A DNA stretch of 64,000 nucleotides from Anaerolineales bacterium (GTDB taxonomy: Bacteria > Chloroflexota > Anaerolineae > Anaerolineales > Villigracilaceae), in assembly GCA_026928255.1 (NCBI GenBank), contig JAIXKJ010000003.1, forward strand, positions 521,833 through 585,832. The letters are read 5' to 3'. The notes beneath the pieces were generated by a model, which saw only the letters and a list, made by a program, of their open reading frames with translations, was not told the DNA's origin and ran no database searches. How positions within the stretch are numbered: position 1 is the first letter of the stretch; each line of letters begins with the position of its first letter. Of this stretch, positions 16,153 to 25,848 are shown one piece after another. The translations under genes and the position numbers were made by a program.

Positions 16153-16970
16153 GCATCTTCCATTCCTTGTTGCTCGGCGTCGTTCAAGGCTTGACCGAAT
16201 TCATCCCCGTTTCGTCCACCGCGCATTTGCTGATTGCCAGCAGTCTGCTGGGGTTGCCGGCTGACGAGCGCGTTTTCGCTTTTAACGTCATCGTGCAACT
16301 TGGCACGCTGGCGGCGCTGATTCTTTTTTTCTGGCGCGATTATTGGCAAATTGCGACGGCGATGATTAACGGAATCAAAACGCAAAAATATGTTGACGAC
16401 TTTCAAGCGCGGCTGGGCTGGCTGATTGTCGTCGCCACGCTGCCTGCGGCGTTGGCGGGCGTAGCGCTGAAGGGTTGGGTTGAAAGCATGGCTGGCGCTC
16501 CGCTGTTGTGGGCAGGGATTCGTCTGCTGTTTACAGCGGCGTTGTTAACGGCGGTGGAATATTTTGACAAAAAGAATCGCCCGCTCGAATCCGCCACATG
16601 GCTGGACGCGCTGGTCGTCGGCGCGTTTCAAATTTTAGCCATCTTTCCCGGCGCCTCGCGCTCCGGTTCGACGATGGCGGGCGCGATGGTTCGCGGACTC
16701 GACCGCCCGTCGGCGGCGCGTTTCGCCTTCCTCATGTCCGCGCCGATTTTGTTGGCGGCGGGTTTATATGAAACGGTCAAAGTGTTTCAACTGCCCGACG
16801 CGGCCAGTTTCCTGCCGCTCCTTTTGACGGGGTTTTTGTCCGCCGCTGTGGTCGGTTGGTTCGCCATTCGCTGGCTGTTGAATTATTTGCGGAAACATCC
16901 GCTGTACGTTTTTTCGGTCTATTGCGCGATTGTCGGGACGGCGGCGCTGATTTTATGGCGCGTGGGGTAA
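16149..16970 (+). CDS. uppP: Undecaprenyl-diphosphatase UppP/BacA
   Basis: 273 residues with about eight membrane segments. Both family signatures are present: LGVVQGLTEFIPVSSTAHL near the N-terminus and FPGASRSGSTMAGAMVRGLD in the middle. It dephosphorylates undecaprenyl diphosphate to recycle the lipid carrier for peptidoglycan and surface polysaccharides, and can confer bacitracin resistance. It is translationally coupled to tgt by an ATGA overlap, an arrangement unrelated in function. Confidence 0.96.
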   Translation: MSIFHSLLLGVVQGLTEFIPVSSTAHLLIASSLLGLPADERVFAFNVIVQLGTLAALILFFWRDYWQIATAMINGIKTQKYVDDFQARLGWLIVVATLPAALAGVALKGWVESMAGAPLLWAGIRLLFTAALLTAVEYFDKKNRPLESATWLDALVVGAFQILAIFPGASRSGSTMAGAMVRGLDRPSAARFAFLMSAPILLAAGLYETVKVFQLPDAASFLPLLLTGFLSAAVVGWFAIRWLLNYLRKHPLYVFSVYCAIVGTAALILWRVG

Positions 16971-16978
16971 GCGGACTT

Positions 16979-17062
16979 GTAAACGGACTTTGTCGCGGAC
17001 TCACGGACTGAAACGGACGGGTAAACGGACTCTGTCGCGGACACACGGAATAAAACGGAGGA
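16979..17062 (+). repeat. Two tandem 42-bp imperfect repeats
   Basis: Units 16979-17020 and 17021-17062 both read GTAAACGGACTxTGTCGCGG, with (A/C)CACGGA and AAACGGA further on. They fill the gap between uppP and the ABC operon. The recurrent ACGGA core every 10-12 bases could be a regulator-binding array or a slippage product. Confidence 0.75.
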
Positions 17063-17100
17063 GCAGACCTCTTGCAGTTGCAAGCCGCTTGCAAAGCCAA

Positions 17101-17134
17101 GTTAACCGTAAACGGGTAAAATAAGACGGTTAAC
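17101..17134 (+). promoter_or_regulatory. Inverted repeat before the ABC/sensor operon
   Basis: GTTAACCGT (17101-17109) and ACGGTTAAC (17126-17134) form a perfect 9-bp inverted repeat with a 16-bp spacer, ending 3 nt before ATG 17138. It could be an operator for a dimeric regulator or a hairpin masking the translation start. Confidence 0.5.
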
Positions 17135-17137
17135 TTT

Positions 17138-17848
17138 ATGGCGAATATTATTGAATTAAGAAACGTAAGCAAAACGTATTCCACCGCCGCGGGAGATTTT
17201 CCCGCGTTGCGAAACGTCAGCCTCGACGTGCAGGCGGGCGAATTTTTAGGCGTCGTTGGCAAATCGGGCGCGGGAAAATCCACGTTATTGAATATGATCA
17301 ACGGCGTGGACGCGCTGTCCAGCGGCGAAGTTGTCGTCAGTTCAGGCGGCGCGGAGGTTTTCGTCCACGCGCTGAGCGAAGACGAAAAAGCCCTCTGGCG
17401 CGGACGAACGATGGGCGTCGTCTATCAGTCCTTTCAACTTTTGCCGATGCTCACGCTTGCGGAAAATATCACGCTGGCGATGGATTTAGTCGGCGATTTC
17501 AAGCCGCGAGAATCGCGCGCGCGCGCGATGGAATTGTTGCGCCTCGTCGAGATTGAAGAACACGCCGACAAACTGCCGACCTTCATCTCCGGCGGGCAGC
17601 AACAGCGCGTGGCGATTGCCCGCGCCCTCGCCAACGACCCCGACATTCTCGTCGCCGACGAGCCGACAGGCAGTTTAGACTCCGTTACAGCCGATCACAT
17701 CTTCGACGTGTTTTCGCGCCTCGCTTCCGAACGCGGCAAAACGATTGTTATGGTAACGCACGATATGGGTTTGAAGAATCGCTTCTCGCGCTGTTTGACG
17801 TTGATTGACGGCGAACTCGAAGACGAAACGAAAGCGGGCGGCGCATGA
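17138..17848 (+). CDS. ABC transporter ATPase, MacB/LolD-like
   Basis: 236 residues. Walker A is [12 protein letters not shown], the Q-loop [10 protein letters not shown], the signature [14 protein letters not shown], Walker [14 protein letters not shown], and the H-loop VMVTHDMG. It belongs to the ATPases that work with FtsX-type permeases in MacB- or LolCDE-like mechanotransmission systems rather than transport through the membrane. It is the first gene of a seven-gene collinear run ending at 26967; the next gene overlaps by 4 nt. The start ATG has no strong ribosome-binding site. Confidence 0.93.
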   Translation: MANIIELRNVSKTYSTAAGDFPALRNVSLDVQAGEFLGVVGKSGAGKSTLLNMINGVDALSSGEVVVSSGGAEVFVHALSEDEKALWRGRTMGVVYQSFQLLPMLTLAENITLAMDLVGDFKPRESRARAMELLRLVEIEEHADKLPTFISGGQQQRVAIARALANDPDILVADEPTGSLDSVTADHIFDVFSRLASERGKTIVMVTHDMGLKNRFSRCLTLIDGELEDETKAGGA

Positions 17849-18963
17849 CGGACGAAAAACAAGCGATGATTGAAATGCGCGGCGTGGTGAAAAAGTTTTC
17901 CAACGCGGCGGGCGAATTCACCGTGCTTAAAGGCGTGGACTTAACGATTAATCGCGGCGAGTTCGTTTCCATCGTCGGCAAATCGGGCAGCGGAAAATCC
18001 ACGCTATTGAACATGATCACGGGCATTGATCATCCCAGCGGCGGACAGGTAATCGTCGGGCAGAAAAATATTTACGACGGCGTGAGCGAAAGTCAGCGTT
18101 CGAAGTGGCGCGGCGAAAATTTAGGAATCGTCTTTCAATTTTTTCAACTGCTGCCAATGCTGACCTTGCTCGAAAACGTCATGCTGCCGATGGATTACGT
18201 CAACAAATACGACTTTGACGAACGTCCGCTGCGGGCGATGGAGTTGTTGGAGTTGGTCGGCTTGGAAGAGTTCGCCAACAAATTGCCCGTTTTAGTTTCG
18301 ACGGGTCAACAGCAGTTGGCGGCGATTGCGCGCGCAATGGCTTGCGACCCGCCGTTGCTCATCGCCGACGAGCCGACTGGCAACCTCGACACGCGCTCCT
18401 CCGACACGATTATTAAATTATTTCAACATTTCGTCGCGCTCGGCAAAACGATTGTCATGGTTACGCACGACCCGTCGCTGACCTCGCGCACCGACCGCAA
18501 CGTCATCATCTCCGACGGCGAAGTGATTGACGAAACCATTTCGCGCGCGCTTCCGCAATTGCGCCATCGCCACATGCTCGAATTTACCAAGTTGGCGCAA
18601 CGCCGCGTTTATCAACCGCGCGAGACGATACTCTCCCGCGATCAAGTCGTGGATCATTTCTTTATGATTCGTTCGGGCGAAGTCGAAGTTGTTTTGCAAA
18701 AGCCGCGCAAAGAAGAAGTCGTCCTTTCGCGTTTGGGCGCGGACGAATTCTTCGGCGAGACGGAACTCTTGCGCGGCGGAAAATCCATCGCCAACGTTCG
18801 CGCCGCAGGCAGCCCCGTCGAAGCGCTGACCATCCCTCGCGCCGACTTCGTGCGCGTGATGAACGAATCGCCGATTACGATGGAAGCCGTCGGCAAAATT
18901 GTGCAACAGCGTTTGGAAGCGCGCCGCGTCGCCGACCCGCGCCGCAGTTGGTGGAAGCGATAG
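17845..18963 (+). CDS. ABC ATPase fused to a cyclic-nucleotide-binding-like domain
   Basis: 372 residues. Residues 1-230 are an ABC ATPase (Walker [14 protein letters not shown], Walker B LLIADEPTGNLD), but the signature is altered to VSTGQQQLAAIARAM instead of LSGGQ. Residues about 240-355 form a CRP-like cNMP-binding fold (LSRDQVVDHFFMIRSGEVEV, EFFGETELLRGGKSIANV). The usual phosphate-binding Arg-Ala pair is replaced by KSIAN, so cAMP binding in the standard way is doubtful. This could be a regulatory partner for the canonical ATPase before it, forming a heterodimer with one degenerate site. It ends 1 nt before the next gene. Confidence 0.9.
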   Translation: MTDEKQAMIEMRGVVKKFSNAAGEFTVLKGVDLTINRGEFVSIVGKSGSGKSTLLNMITGIDHPSGGQVIVGQKNIYDGVSESQRSKWRGENLGIVFQFFQLLPMLTLLENVMLPMDYVNKYDFDERPLRAMELLELVGLEEFANKLPVLVSTGQQQLAAIARAMACDPPLLIADEPTGNLDTRSSDTIIKLFQHFVALGKTIVMVTHDPSLTSRTDRNVIISDGEVIDETISRALPQLRHRHMLEFTKLAQRRVYQPRETILSRDQVVDHFFMIRSGEVEVVLQKPRKEEVVLSRLGADEFFGETELLRGGKSIANVRAAGSPVEALTIPRADFVRVMNESPITMEAVGKIVQQRLEARRVADPRRSWWKR

Positions 18964-18964
18964 C

Positions 18965-20854
18965 ATGACCGCCGACCCGCGCCGATTGCCGCAAGCCTTA
19001 TACATCGCCGATAGCGACGAATCGCGTTCGCTCGTGCGGCGTTTGCTCGCCGAGCGCTTCGTCGTTTTGGAAGCGAGCAATCCGCTGGACGGGTTGGGCT
19101 TGGCGGAAGAAACTCAGCCGAATTTGATTCTGCTCGACAACGCTATTTCGCAAATGAGCAGCAGCGAAGCCGCCACGCGCTTAAAGAAAATTGTAAACGA
19201 CGCTCCGATTGTCGTCGTCTCCGGCGACGCTTCGGACGAAGCGCGGGCGCGGGCGTTGGCGGCGGGCGCGTCGGGATTCATCCCCAAACCGATTGACGAT
19301 GACTTTGAAAATTTGGTCGTCGAATATCTTAATGGGCGAGTTGACTTTTTAGAAAACGCCGAAAAATATTTGCGCGAATATCAATTGGAATTGGCGGAAC
19401 GCATCGAAGACCAAATCCGTCAATTGACCAACACCGTCGAGCGCAATAAATATTTGCTTTCGCAAAATCAAAAAATGTTTTCGATGTTGGAGCGTCGTCA
19501 TCAACTGTTGGAGACGGCGGCGCGAGTCGGAAAAATGGTTACTTCCATTTTAGATTTAGACGAACTGTTGCGACACACGGTTAACATCGTCTGCGGCGAA
19601 TTTCGTTTTTATTACTCCGGAATTTTTCTTATTTCAGACGACCGTCAATGGGCGAACCTGCGGGCGGGCTTCGGCGTGGCGGGTTATAAAATGCTGCACG
19701 CAAATTACAAATTGCCGATTGACGATAAATCGATGATTGGACGTTCGGTTTTGAATCAACAAGCGCAGATTGCGCTCGACGCGGCGGACGAAGAATCGCG
19801 CTTCAAGAATCCTTATTTGCCGCACACGCGCTCCGAGATGGCGCTTCCGCTAATTGTTAACTCGGTGTCCGTCGGCGCGATGACCGTGCAAAGCGGAGAA
19901 CTGAACGCTTTCAGCGAAGAAGACGTTACCTCGCTGCAAACGATGGCAGATCAAGTGGCGATTGCGATTAACAACGCGCGATTAATGAAAGACCTTGAAA
20001 GCGCCAACGAAGAACTTTTGCGGACGAAAACCTACGAAGCCATCGCCACCGCAACGGGCGAAGCGATTCACTGGGTTGGCAACAAAGCCGCGCCGATACC
20101 GGGCAGCGTGCGCCGCGTCCGCGAAGACTTGGGCTATCTGCTGGCGCTGACTTCGCAAGCGGACGAATCGGCGTTGAAAAATGATTCGTTGAAGGCGGCG
20201 CTGCAAACGGTTAAGGAAGAGGCGCAGGCGCAAGGCTTGGATTTGGACAAAATCCGCGACGAGATGGCGGCGATGAAACCGAATCGCTTGCAGGCGTTGG
20301 TCAGCGTCGAATCGCTTTTTGAAGATTTGGACATTGCCGAAAATAGCGCGAACACAATTCTTGAAATCAAAGAAGGTTTGATTGGACCTGCGCGTCAACG
20401 AAATGTTGAAGAAGTTTCGCTGCGCGAGATGATTAGCGAAACCGTCGCCGCGATGGGGCTGCCCGACGGCGCGGTGGAAATGAATTGGGCGGACGACATG
20501 CAGCCCGTCTATGTGGACGCGCGGCAGGTGGAGCAAGTTTTCAACAACCTCGTCAAAAATGCGTGGGAAGCGCTGACGCTTTCCAACACGCCCGAACCGA
20601 AAATTTATGTGGACGGACGGCGCGACAAAGAATTTACGCTGGTCTCCGTGCGCGATAACGGGCCGGGCATTCCGAAAGAAATTCAAGAAAAAATTTGGGT
20701 GTCGTTCTTTACCACCAAAGGCGGAAAAGGCGGCACGGGTTTGGGGCTTTCGGCGGTGATGCAAATTGTCAACCAACACGGCGGAAAGATTTGGCTGGAA
20801 AGCGAAGCGGGAAAAGGCGCGACGTTTTACGTCCTTTTGCCTGCGGAAAAATAA
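18965..20854 (+). CDS. Hybrid REC-GAF-histidine kinase
   Basis: 629 residues from ATG 18965. A receiver domain (1-125, acceptor Asp58 in LILLDNAI, Lys108 in PKPI) is followed by a coiled coil (130-180), a GAF domain (180-345) and a kinase core. The likely phosphorylated His is H369 in EAIHWVGNKAAPI, not a standard HisKA H-box. The ATPase has VFNNLVKNAWEAL (N box), VRDNGPGIP (G1), FFTTKGGKGGTGLGLS (F/G2). It has no membrane segment, so it is a cytoplasmic sensor, with the GAF binding a small ligand, haem or a bilin. It begins directly after the ATPase gene. Confidence 0.92.
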   Translation: MTADPRRLPQALYIADSDESRSLVRRLLAERFVVLEASNPLDGLGLAEETQPNLILLDNAISQMSSSEAATRLKKIVNDAPIVVVSGDASDEARARALAAGASGFIPKPIDDDFENLVVEYLNGRVDFLENAEKYLREYQLELAERIEDQIRQLTNTVERNKYLLSQNQKMFSMLERRHQLLETAARVGKMVTSILDLDELLRHTVNIVCGEFRFYYSGIFLISDDRQWANLRAGFGVAGYKMLHANYKLPIDDKSMIGRSVLNQQAQIALDAADEESRFKNPYLPHTRSEMALPLIVNSVSVGAMTVQSGELNAFSEEDVTSLQTMADQVAIAINNARLMKDLESANEELLRTKTYEAIATATGEAIHWVGNKAAPIPGSVRRVREDLGYLLALTSQADESALKNDSLKAALQTVKEEAQAQGLDLDKIRDEMAAMKPNRLQALVSVESLFEDLDIAENSANTILEIKEGLIGPARQRNVEEVSLREMISETVAAMGLPDGAVEMNWADDMQPVYVDARQVEQVFNNLVKNAWEALTLSNTPEPKIYVDGRRDKEFTLVSVRDNGPGIPKEIQEKIWVSFFTTKGGKGGTGLGLSAVMQIVNQHGGKIWLESEAGKGATFYVLLPAEK

Positions 20855-20890
20855 TTATATTAGACCTGACGGGTCTCATTGGAGAAATTT

Positions 20891-21280
20891 ATGACAACTA
20901 TTCTGCTTGTGGACGACGAAAAATTAATTCAACGCAGTTTGGAGAAAACGCTCTTGCGCGCCGGCTACGACGTGTTGACTGCGTCCGATTGCAAAAGCGG
21001 CGGCGAAATTTTTTCGCAAAACGCGGACGCGGTGGACATCGCCGTTTTGGATTTGAACATGCCTGGCTTTGACGGCGTGCCGAAGAACGACGCGGGGCTT
21101 GATCTCTTAAATGAAATCAAAAAGACCAAAGCGAGTTTGCCCGTCATCATCTTGACCGCTTACGACGAAGTGGGCAAAGCCAGAGACGCGGTATCCAGCG
21201 GCGCGAGCGCTTTTTTCGTCAAGGGGCGCGAGCAAGGCTTAGTGGAATTAATCCAAAAGACGTTGAAATTAGACAACTAG
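20891..21280 (+). CDS. Single-domain response regulator (CheY-like)
   Basis: 129 residues, a receiver domain alone: acidic pocket LLVDDEKLI, acceptor Asp in IAVLDLNMPGFDG, Thr in VIILTAYDE, and Lys in FFVKGREQG. There is no output domain, so it must act by protein contact, for example as a phosphate relay between the two flanking kinases or on the ABC ATPases. ATG 20891 has GGAG 6 nt upstream; a longer start 12 nt earlier lacks this. Confidence 0.93.
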   Translation: MTTILLVDDEKLIQRSLEKTLLRAGYDVLTASDCKSGGEIFSQNADAVDIAVLDLNMPGFDGVPKNDAGLDLLNEIKKTKASLPVIILTAYDEVGKARDAVSSGASAFFVKGREQGLVELIQKTLKLDN

Positions 21281-21317
21281 CAAACAAGCAACTAGATAAC
21301 TAAATAAAGAGGATTCT

Positions 21318-23390
21318 ATGACTAATCACATTGAACGGCAGGCGAAATTATTGAAGGCTTCGGCGCGGGCGGCGAAGAACATCACGACCATTCTCGACCC
21401 CTACGAATTGTTCCAACGCACGGTGGACATCATCTGCGACGAATTCGGCTTTTACTACGCGGGCGTTTTTCTCGTGGACGAAGCCCGTCAATACGCCGTC
21501 CTCAAAGCGGGGCGCGGCGATGCGGGCAAAGCCATGTTGCGCGAAGAACATAAATTAGCCATCGGCGGCAACTCGATGATCGGCGCGAGCATCGCCAACA
21601 AAAAGGGACGCATTGCGCTGGACGTGGGCGAAGAAGCCGTCTTCTTCGAGAACCCGCATTTGCCGAAGACGCGCTCCGAGATGGCGCTTCCGCTCATCAT
21701 TGGCGACGAGGCGATTGGCGCGTTAACCGTGCAATCCGTCGAGGAGGCGGCGTTTCACGAAGAAGACATTGACGCGCTGCAAACGATGGCGGATCAATTA
21801 GCGGTGGCGATTCAAAATTCCAAATTGCACCGTCAAGAAGAGCGCCGCTCGCGCTTGTTAAAAGCGGCGAATCGCGTCGGCAAAGAAACCGCGTCCATTC
21901 TCGACCTCGACCAACTCCTGCCGCAAACGGTCAACATTATTTGCGAAGCCTACGGCTTGTATTACGCCGGCGTTTTTCTGCTCGACGAAAAAGGCGAGTA
22001 TGTCGTCCTTCGCGCAGGTTACGGCAAAGCGGGCAAAGCAATGCTGGAAGAAGGACACAAATTGCGCGTCGGCACAGACTCGATGATCGGCGCTTGCGTG
22101 GCGATGGGCGAGGCGCGCATCGCGCTCGACGTCGGCGAAGAGCGCGTCCATTTCAAAAATCCGCATTTGCCGCACACGCGCTCCGAGATGGCGCTTCCGC
22201 TCGTCTATGGCGGAAAAACGCTCGGCGCGGTTACCATCCAATCGTCCGAAGAACGCGCGTTTGGCGAAGACGACATCACCACGCTTTTGACGATGGCGGA
22301 ACATTTGGCGGTGGCGATTAACAACGCCCGCCTGATTGACGAATTAAAAGAAGCGCATAACGAAATTCTTCGCAACAAAGTCTTTGAAGCGCTGACCGCC
22401 GCCTCGACCGAAGCCATTCACTGGATCGGCAACAAGACGCTTCCCATCTCGCTGACGGTTTCTCGTCTGCGCGAAGAACTCGCCGCCGACGGCAAAGTGG
22501 ACGCGGACTCGCTCAAAGAAGATTTGGATATGATCGCCGAAAGCGCCGCGCAAATTATTCAAGTAAAAGAACAACTCATCGGCGCGGTGCGCGAGATGAA
22601 ACCGCGCCTCGTCCTGCTGGCAGACGCTTTTCAGGCGGCGGCGTTGCAGCGTGGCGTTTCGTCTGAAACGCTGAAACTGTCCATTGCGCCCGAAGCCGCT
22701 TACGTTTACGCCGACCCGACGCAACTGGTTCGCGCCTTTGGCAACCTGTTGCAAAACGCGGTCGAGGCGGGCGCAAAAACCGTCCGCGTGGATTCGCGCT
22801 TGGGCGAAGAGCGCGGCGTCCTTGAAATTCGCATCGAAGACGACGGCGCGGGCATGAGTCGAGAAGCGCAGAGCAAGGCTTGGTCGCCTTTCTTCTCGCA
22901 ACGCGGGGCGGCGCATCACGGGTTGGGATTGCCCGCCGCGTTGCACGTCATCTCGCAATCGCAAGGACATATGGCGCTCGTCAGCGAAGAAGGCAAAGGG
23001 ACGACGGCGGCTTTGTTTATGCCGCAGGGGCGCGCCGTTCGCGCCGAGTTGAAGGCGGAAGGCGTCAAAAGCATTTTGCTAATTGACGACAACGACGATT
23101 GGTCGAATCTGCTGTCAGAATTGCTGAAAGGCTCGACCGTCAAATTGACGCGCTCGACTGATTTGAAGAAACTTCCTGCGGCGGACTTAATCCTCGTGGA
23201 TGAAAATGTCGCCGACGTTTCTTTGGACGACGTTTTTGCGGCGCTCGCCAAAGCGAAATTAACCGCAAAGACAATCGTTCTCGCTTCCGCGATTAACCCT
23301 GAAAATGTAACGCGCTATTTGCGCGAAGGCGTGAAGGACGCGACGGTTAAGCCGTATTCGACGAACGAATTGAACGAGTTGCTGAAATAA
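21318..23390 (+). CDS. Hybrid GAF-GAF-histidine kinase-REC protein
   Basis: 690 residues. Two GAF domains (about 10-165 and 180-335) share runs such as HTRSEMALPL/KTRSEMALPL and NSMIGA/DSMIGA with each other and with the kinase gene upstream, so they look like recent duplications. The kinase core has H368 in EAIHWIGNKTLPI, the N box FGNLLQNAVEAG and G boxes IEDDGAGM and HHGLGLPAA. A C-terminal receiver (about 583-690) has Asp628 in LILVDEN and Lys678 in VKPYS. No membrane segments. It is followed with no gap by the permease gene. Confidence 0.92.
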   Translation: MTNHIERQAKLLKASARAAKNITTILDPYELFQRTVDIICDEFGFYYAGVFLVDEARQYAVLKAGRGDAGKAMLREEHKLAIGGNSMIGASIANKKGRIALDVGEEAVFFENPHLPKTRSEMALPLIIGDEAIGALTVQSVEEAAFHEEDIDALQTMADQLAVAIQNSKLHRQEERRSRLLKAANRVGKETASILDLDQLLPQTVNIICEAYGLYYAGVFLLDEKGEYVVLRAGYGKAGKAMLEEGHKLRVGTDSMIGACVAMGEARIALDVGEERVHFKNPHLPHTRSEMALPLVYGGKTLGAVTIQSSEERAFGEDDITTLLTMAEHLAVAINNARLIDELKEAHNEILRNKVFEALTAASTEAIHWIGNKTLPISLTVSRLREELAADGKVDADSLKEDLDMIAESAAQIIQVKEQLIGAVREMKPRLVLLADAFQAAALQRGVSSETLKLSIAPEAAYVYADPTQLVRAFGNLLQNAVEAGAKTVRVDSRLGEERGVLEIRIEDDGAGMSREAQSKAWSPFFSQRGAAHHGLGLPAALHVISQSQGHMALVSEEGKGTTAALFMPQGRAVRAELKAEGVKSILLIDDNDDWSNLLSELLKGSTVKLTRSTDLKKLPAADLILVDENVADVSLDDVFAALAKAKLTAKTIVLASAINPENVTRYLREGVKDATVKPYSTNELNELLK

Positions 23391-25823
23391 ATGAAACCTC
23401 GTTGGAGAAAGATACTTCACGATCTATGGGACAGCAAACTGCGGACGCTGCTGGTGGTGTTTTCCATTGCGGTGGGCGTGTTTTCCATCGGCGTGATTAC
23501 CGGAACATACGAAATTATTTCGCACGATATGGGCGCGTCCTACGCGGCGAATAACCCGGCGAATATTGAAATCCGCGCAAGCAATTTTGACGAAGACATC
23601 CTCAACGCGGCGCGGCGGACGAAGGGAGTCAAAGACGCGGAAGGACGGCGTTCGGTCAACTTCCGCGCGCGCTCCGAAAACAGCGCGCAATGGGTCAGCA
23701 TTAATTTGCTGGCGTTGGACGATTTCAAGGACAATAAAGTAAATCTGCTTTCGCCGATTGAAGGGCGAAGCGACGCCAATAAAGACGAAGTCGTATTAGA
23801 TAAAAAAGTGTTGGACAAGCTTAAGATTTCGGTCGGCGATTATTTAATTCTTGAATTGCCCGACGAAACCCAAAAGAAGTTGAAAGTCGTCGGCATTGTG
23901 CAAGACGCCAGCACCAGCGCGGGAGATTTCCTCGCGCCGCCGTTGGCGTTTACCGCAATGGACACGATGGAGACGTTGCGTCAGCCGAAGTTGTACAACC
24001 GCGTTTACGCGACGGTGAAAGAAGGTCCCAACGACCCGACGCAAATCCGTTTAGTCGGCGGCGCGTTGAGCGACAAACTAGAAAAAAACGACCTGAGCAT
24101 TTTCCGCACGCGCTACTCCGAACGCGACAAACATCCGCTGGAAGACACGCTTAACGCCGTGTTGGGCATTCTTTTGGCGCTCGGCATTTTGATCGTCTTT
24201 TTGTCCAGTTCGTTGATTGCCAACACCTTGAGCGCTTTGTTAAATCAACACTTGCGGCATATCGGCGTGATGAAATTAATCGGCGGACGCAATCGTCAAG
24301 TCTTCGTCATGTATCTCGTGCTGATTATGTGCTTCGCCGCGCTGGCTTTGCTCATTGCCGTTCCGCTCGGCGGACAAGGCGCCTACGCGCTGGCGCTCTT
24401 CATCGGCGACAAACTCAACTTTCGGATTCTCGGTTATCGCATTGTGCCGCTGGCGTTCATCGTGCAAATCGCCGTCGGTTTGCTCGTTCCGCTGGTGGCG
24501 GGATTGCTGCCCGTCTTAAACGGCTCGCGGATTACCGTTCTGCGCGCCTTAAGCAACGACATTGCGGGCGACGAGAACGCGCCGCGCAAAGGCGGACAGA
24601 CGCGCGTCAGCCGTTTGGATTGGCTGATGTTGCGTTTGACGCGCTTTCTCTCCGCGCGCGGGATTCACGTTCCGCGCCCGTTTATCATCTCGCTGAGAAA
24701 CACCTTCCGCAAGAGAAGCCGCCTCATGCTGACGCTCTTTACCCTCTCGATGGGCGGCGCGATCTTCATCTCGGTTTTCAACGTCCGCGCCAGTTTGCGC
24801 GATTACGTCGAACAAATTGGAAGTTATTTCCGCGCCGACGTAACGCTGGATTTTGACCGCGCCTATCGCATTGACAAAGTCCGCCAGTTCGCCTCGCGGA
24901 TTGACGGCGTGGAACACGTCGAAGGCTGGCAATTTCTCGGCTTTGAATTGCTCTACCCCGACGGTTCGGTGGCGGAAAACGTAACCGTGCTGGCGCCGCC
25001 CGCCAACAGCGAATTGGTCAAACCGATTCTCGCGGCGGGACGCTGGATTCGCCCCGACGACGTGCGGAAGTTGGCGATTAGCGAAATCATCCTGACCTAT
25101 TACCCCAACCTCAAGCCCGGCGATTCATTGCTCTTCAAAGTGAACGGGCGCAAAGAACTGTGGGAAGTGGTCGGTATTTTCAAATTTATTGGGCGCGAAG
25201 GCGTGCTGGCTTACACGCCGCTGGAATACGCGGAACAGATGGCGAACTTGAAAGACCGCTCCTATTCGTTCCGCGTGGTTACAACGCGGCACGACCGCCA
25301 ATTTCAAAGCCAGATGGCGGAAAAGTTAGACGACCAATTCCGCGCCGCAGGCTTCAAGGTGCGCCAAGCCGAATCGGGTTTGACCTCGCTGGATACCGTT
25401 TCCGAAAGTTTGGACATCCTCGTAACTTTTCTGTTGATTATGGCGGTCTTAACCGCCATCGTCGGCGCGATGGGCTTGACCGGCACAATGGGCATGAACG
25501 TCCTCGAACGCACGCGCGAGATCGGCATCATGCGCGCCATCGGCGCGGACGACCGCGCGGTCATGCGGACGGTCATCGGCGAAGGGTTGGTCATCGGGTT
25601 GATTTCGTTCGCGCTCGCCATCGTCGCCTCTATTCCGCTGAGTTATCTGCTGTCGTACATCGTCAGCGTCGCTATTTTTGAAACGCCCATCGCGGTGGTC
25701 TTCACCTATTTGGGCTACGTCATCTGGCTCGGATTGATTTTGATTCTTTCCGCGCTCGGCTCGATTTTGCCCGCCCGCAACGCGGCGCGACTCACCATCC
25801 GCGAAGTGCTGGCGTATGAATAA
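23391..25823 (+). CDS. FtsX/MacB-type ABC permease, two-domain
   Basis: 810 residues. An N-terminal membrane helix (SKLRTLLVVFSIAVGVFSIG) and an extracytoplasmic MacB-PCD-like domain (about 45-250) are followed by three helices (FtsX domain, NAVLGILLALGILIVFLSSS), then a second copy of the same plan (about 440-810) ending with LTIREVLAYE. This is the LolCDE/MacB-like duplicated permease design. It should work with the two ATPases at the start of the operon. The substrate is unknown; lipoproteins, peptides or siderophore-like molecules are possible. Confidence 0.92.
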   Translation: MKPRWRKILHDLWDSKLRTLLVVFSIAVGVFSIGVITGTYEIISHDMGASYAANNPANIEIRASNFDEDILNAARRTKGVKDAEGRRSVNFRARSENSAQWVSINLLALDDFKDNKVNLLSPIEGRSDANKDEVVLDKKVLDKLKISVGDYLILELPDETQKKLKVVGIVQDASTSAGDFLAPPLAFTAMDTMETLRQPKLYNRVYATVKEGPNDPTQIRLVGGALSDKLEKNDLSIFRTRYSERDKHPLEDTLNAVLGILLALGILIVFLSSSLIANTLSALLNQHLRHIGVMKLIGGRNRQVFVMYLVLIMCFAALALLIAVPLGGQGAYALALFIGDKLNFRILGYRIVPLAFIVQIAVGLLVPLVAGLLPVLNGSRITVLRALSNDIAGDENAPRKGGQTRVSRLDWLMLRLTRFLSARGIHVPRPFIISLRNTFRKRSRLMLTLFTLSMGGAIFISVFNVRASLRDYVEQIGSYFRADVTLDFDRAYRIDKVRQFASRIDGVEHVEGWQFLGFELLYPDGSVAENVTVLAPPANSELVKPILAAGRWIRPDDVRKLAISEIILTYYPNLKPGDSLLFKVNGRKELWEVVGIFKFIGREGVLAYTPLEYAEQMANLKDRSYSFRVVTTRHDRQFQSQMAEKLDDQFRAAGFKVRQAESGLTSLDTVSESLDILVTFLLIMAVLTAIVGAMGLTGTMGMNVLERTREIGIMRAIGADDRAVMRTVIGEGLVIGLISFALAIVASIPLSYLLSYIVSVAIFETPIAVVFTYLGYVIWLGLILILSALGSILPARNAARLTIREVLAYE

Positions 25824-25848
25824 ATTACCTACTGAAAAGAGATTTTGC

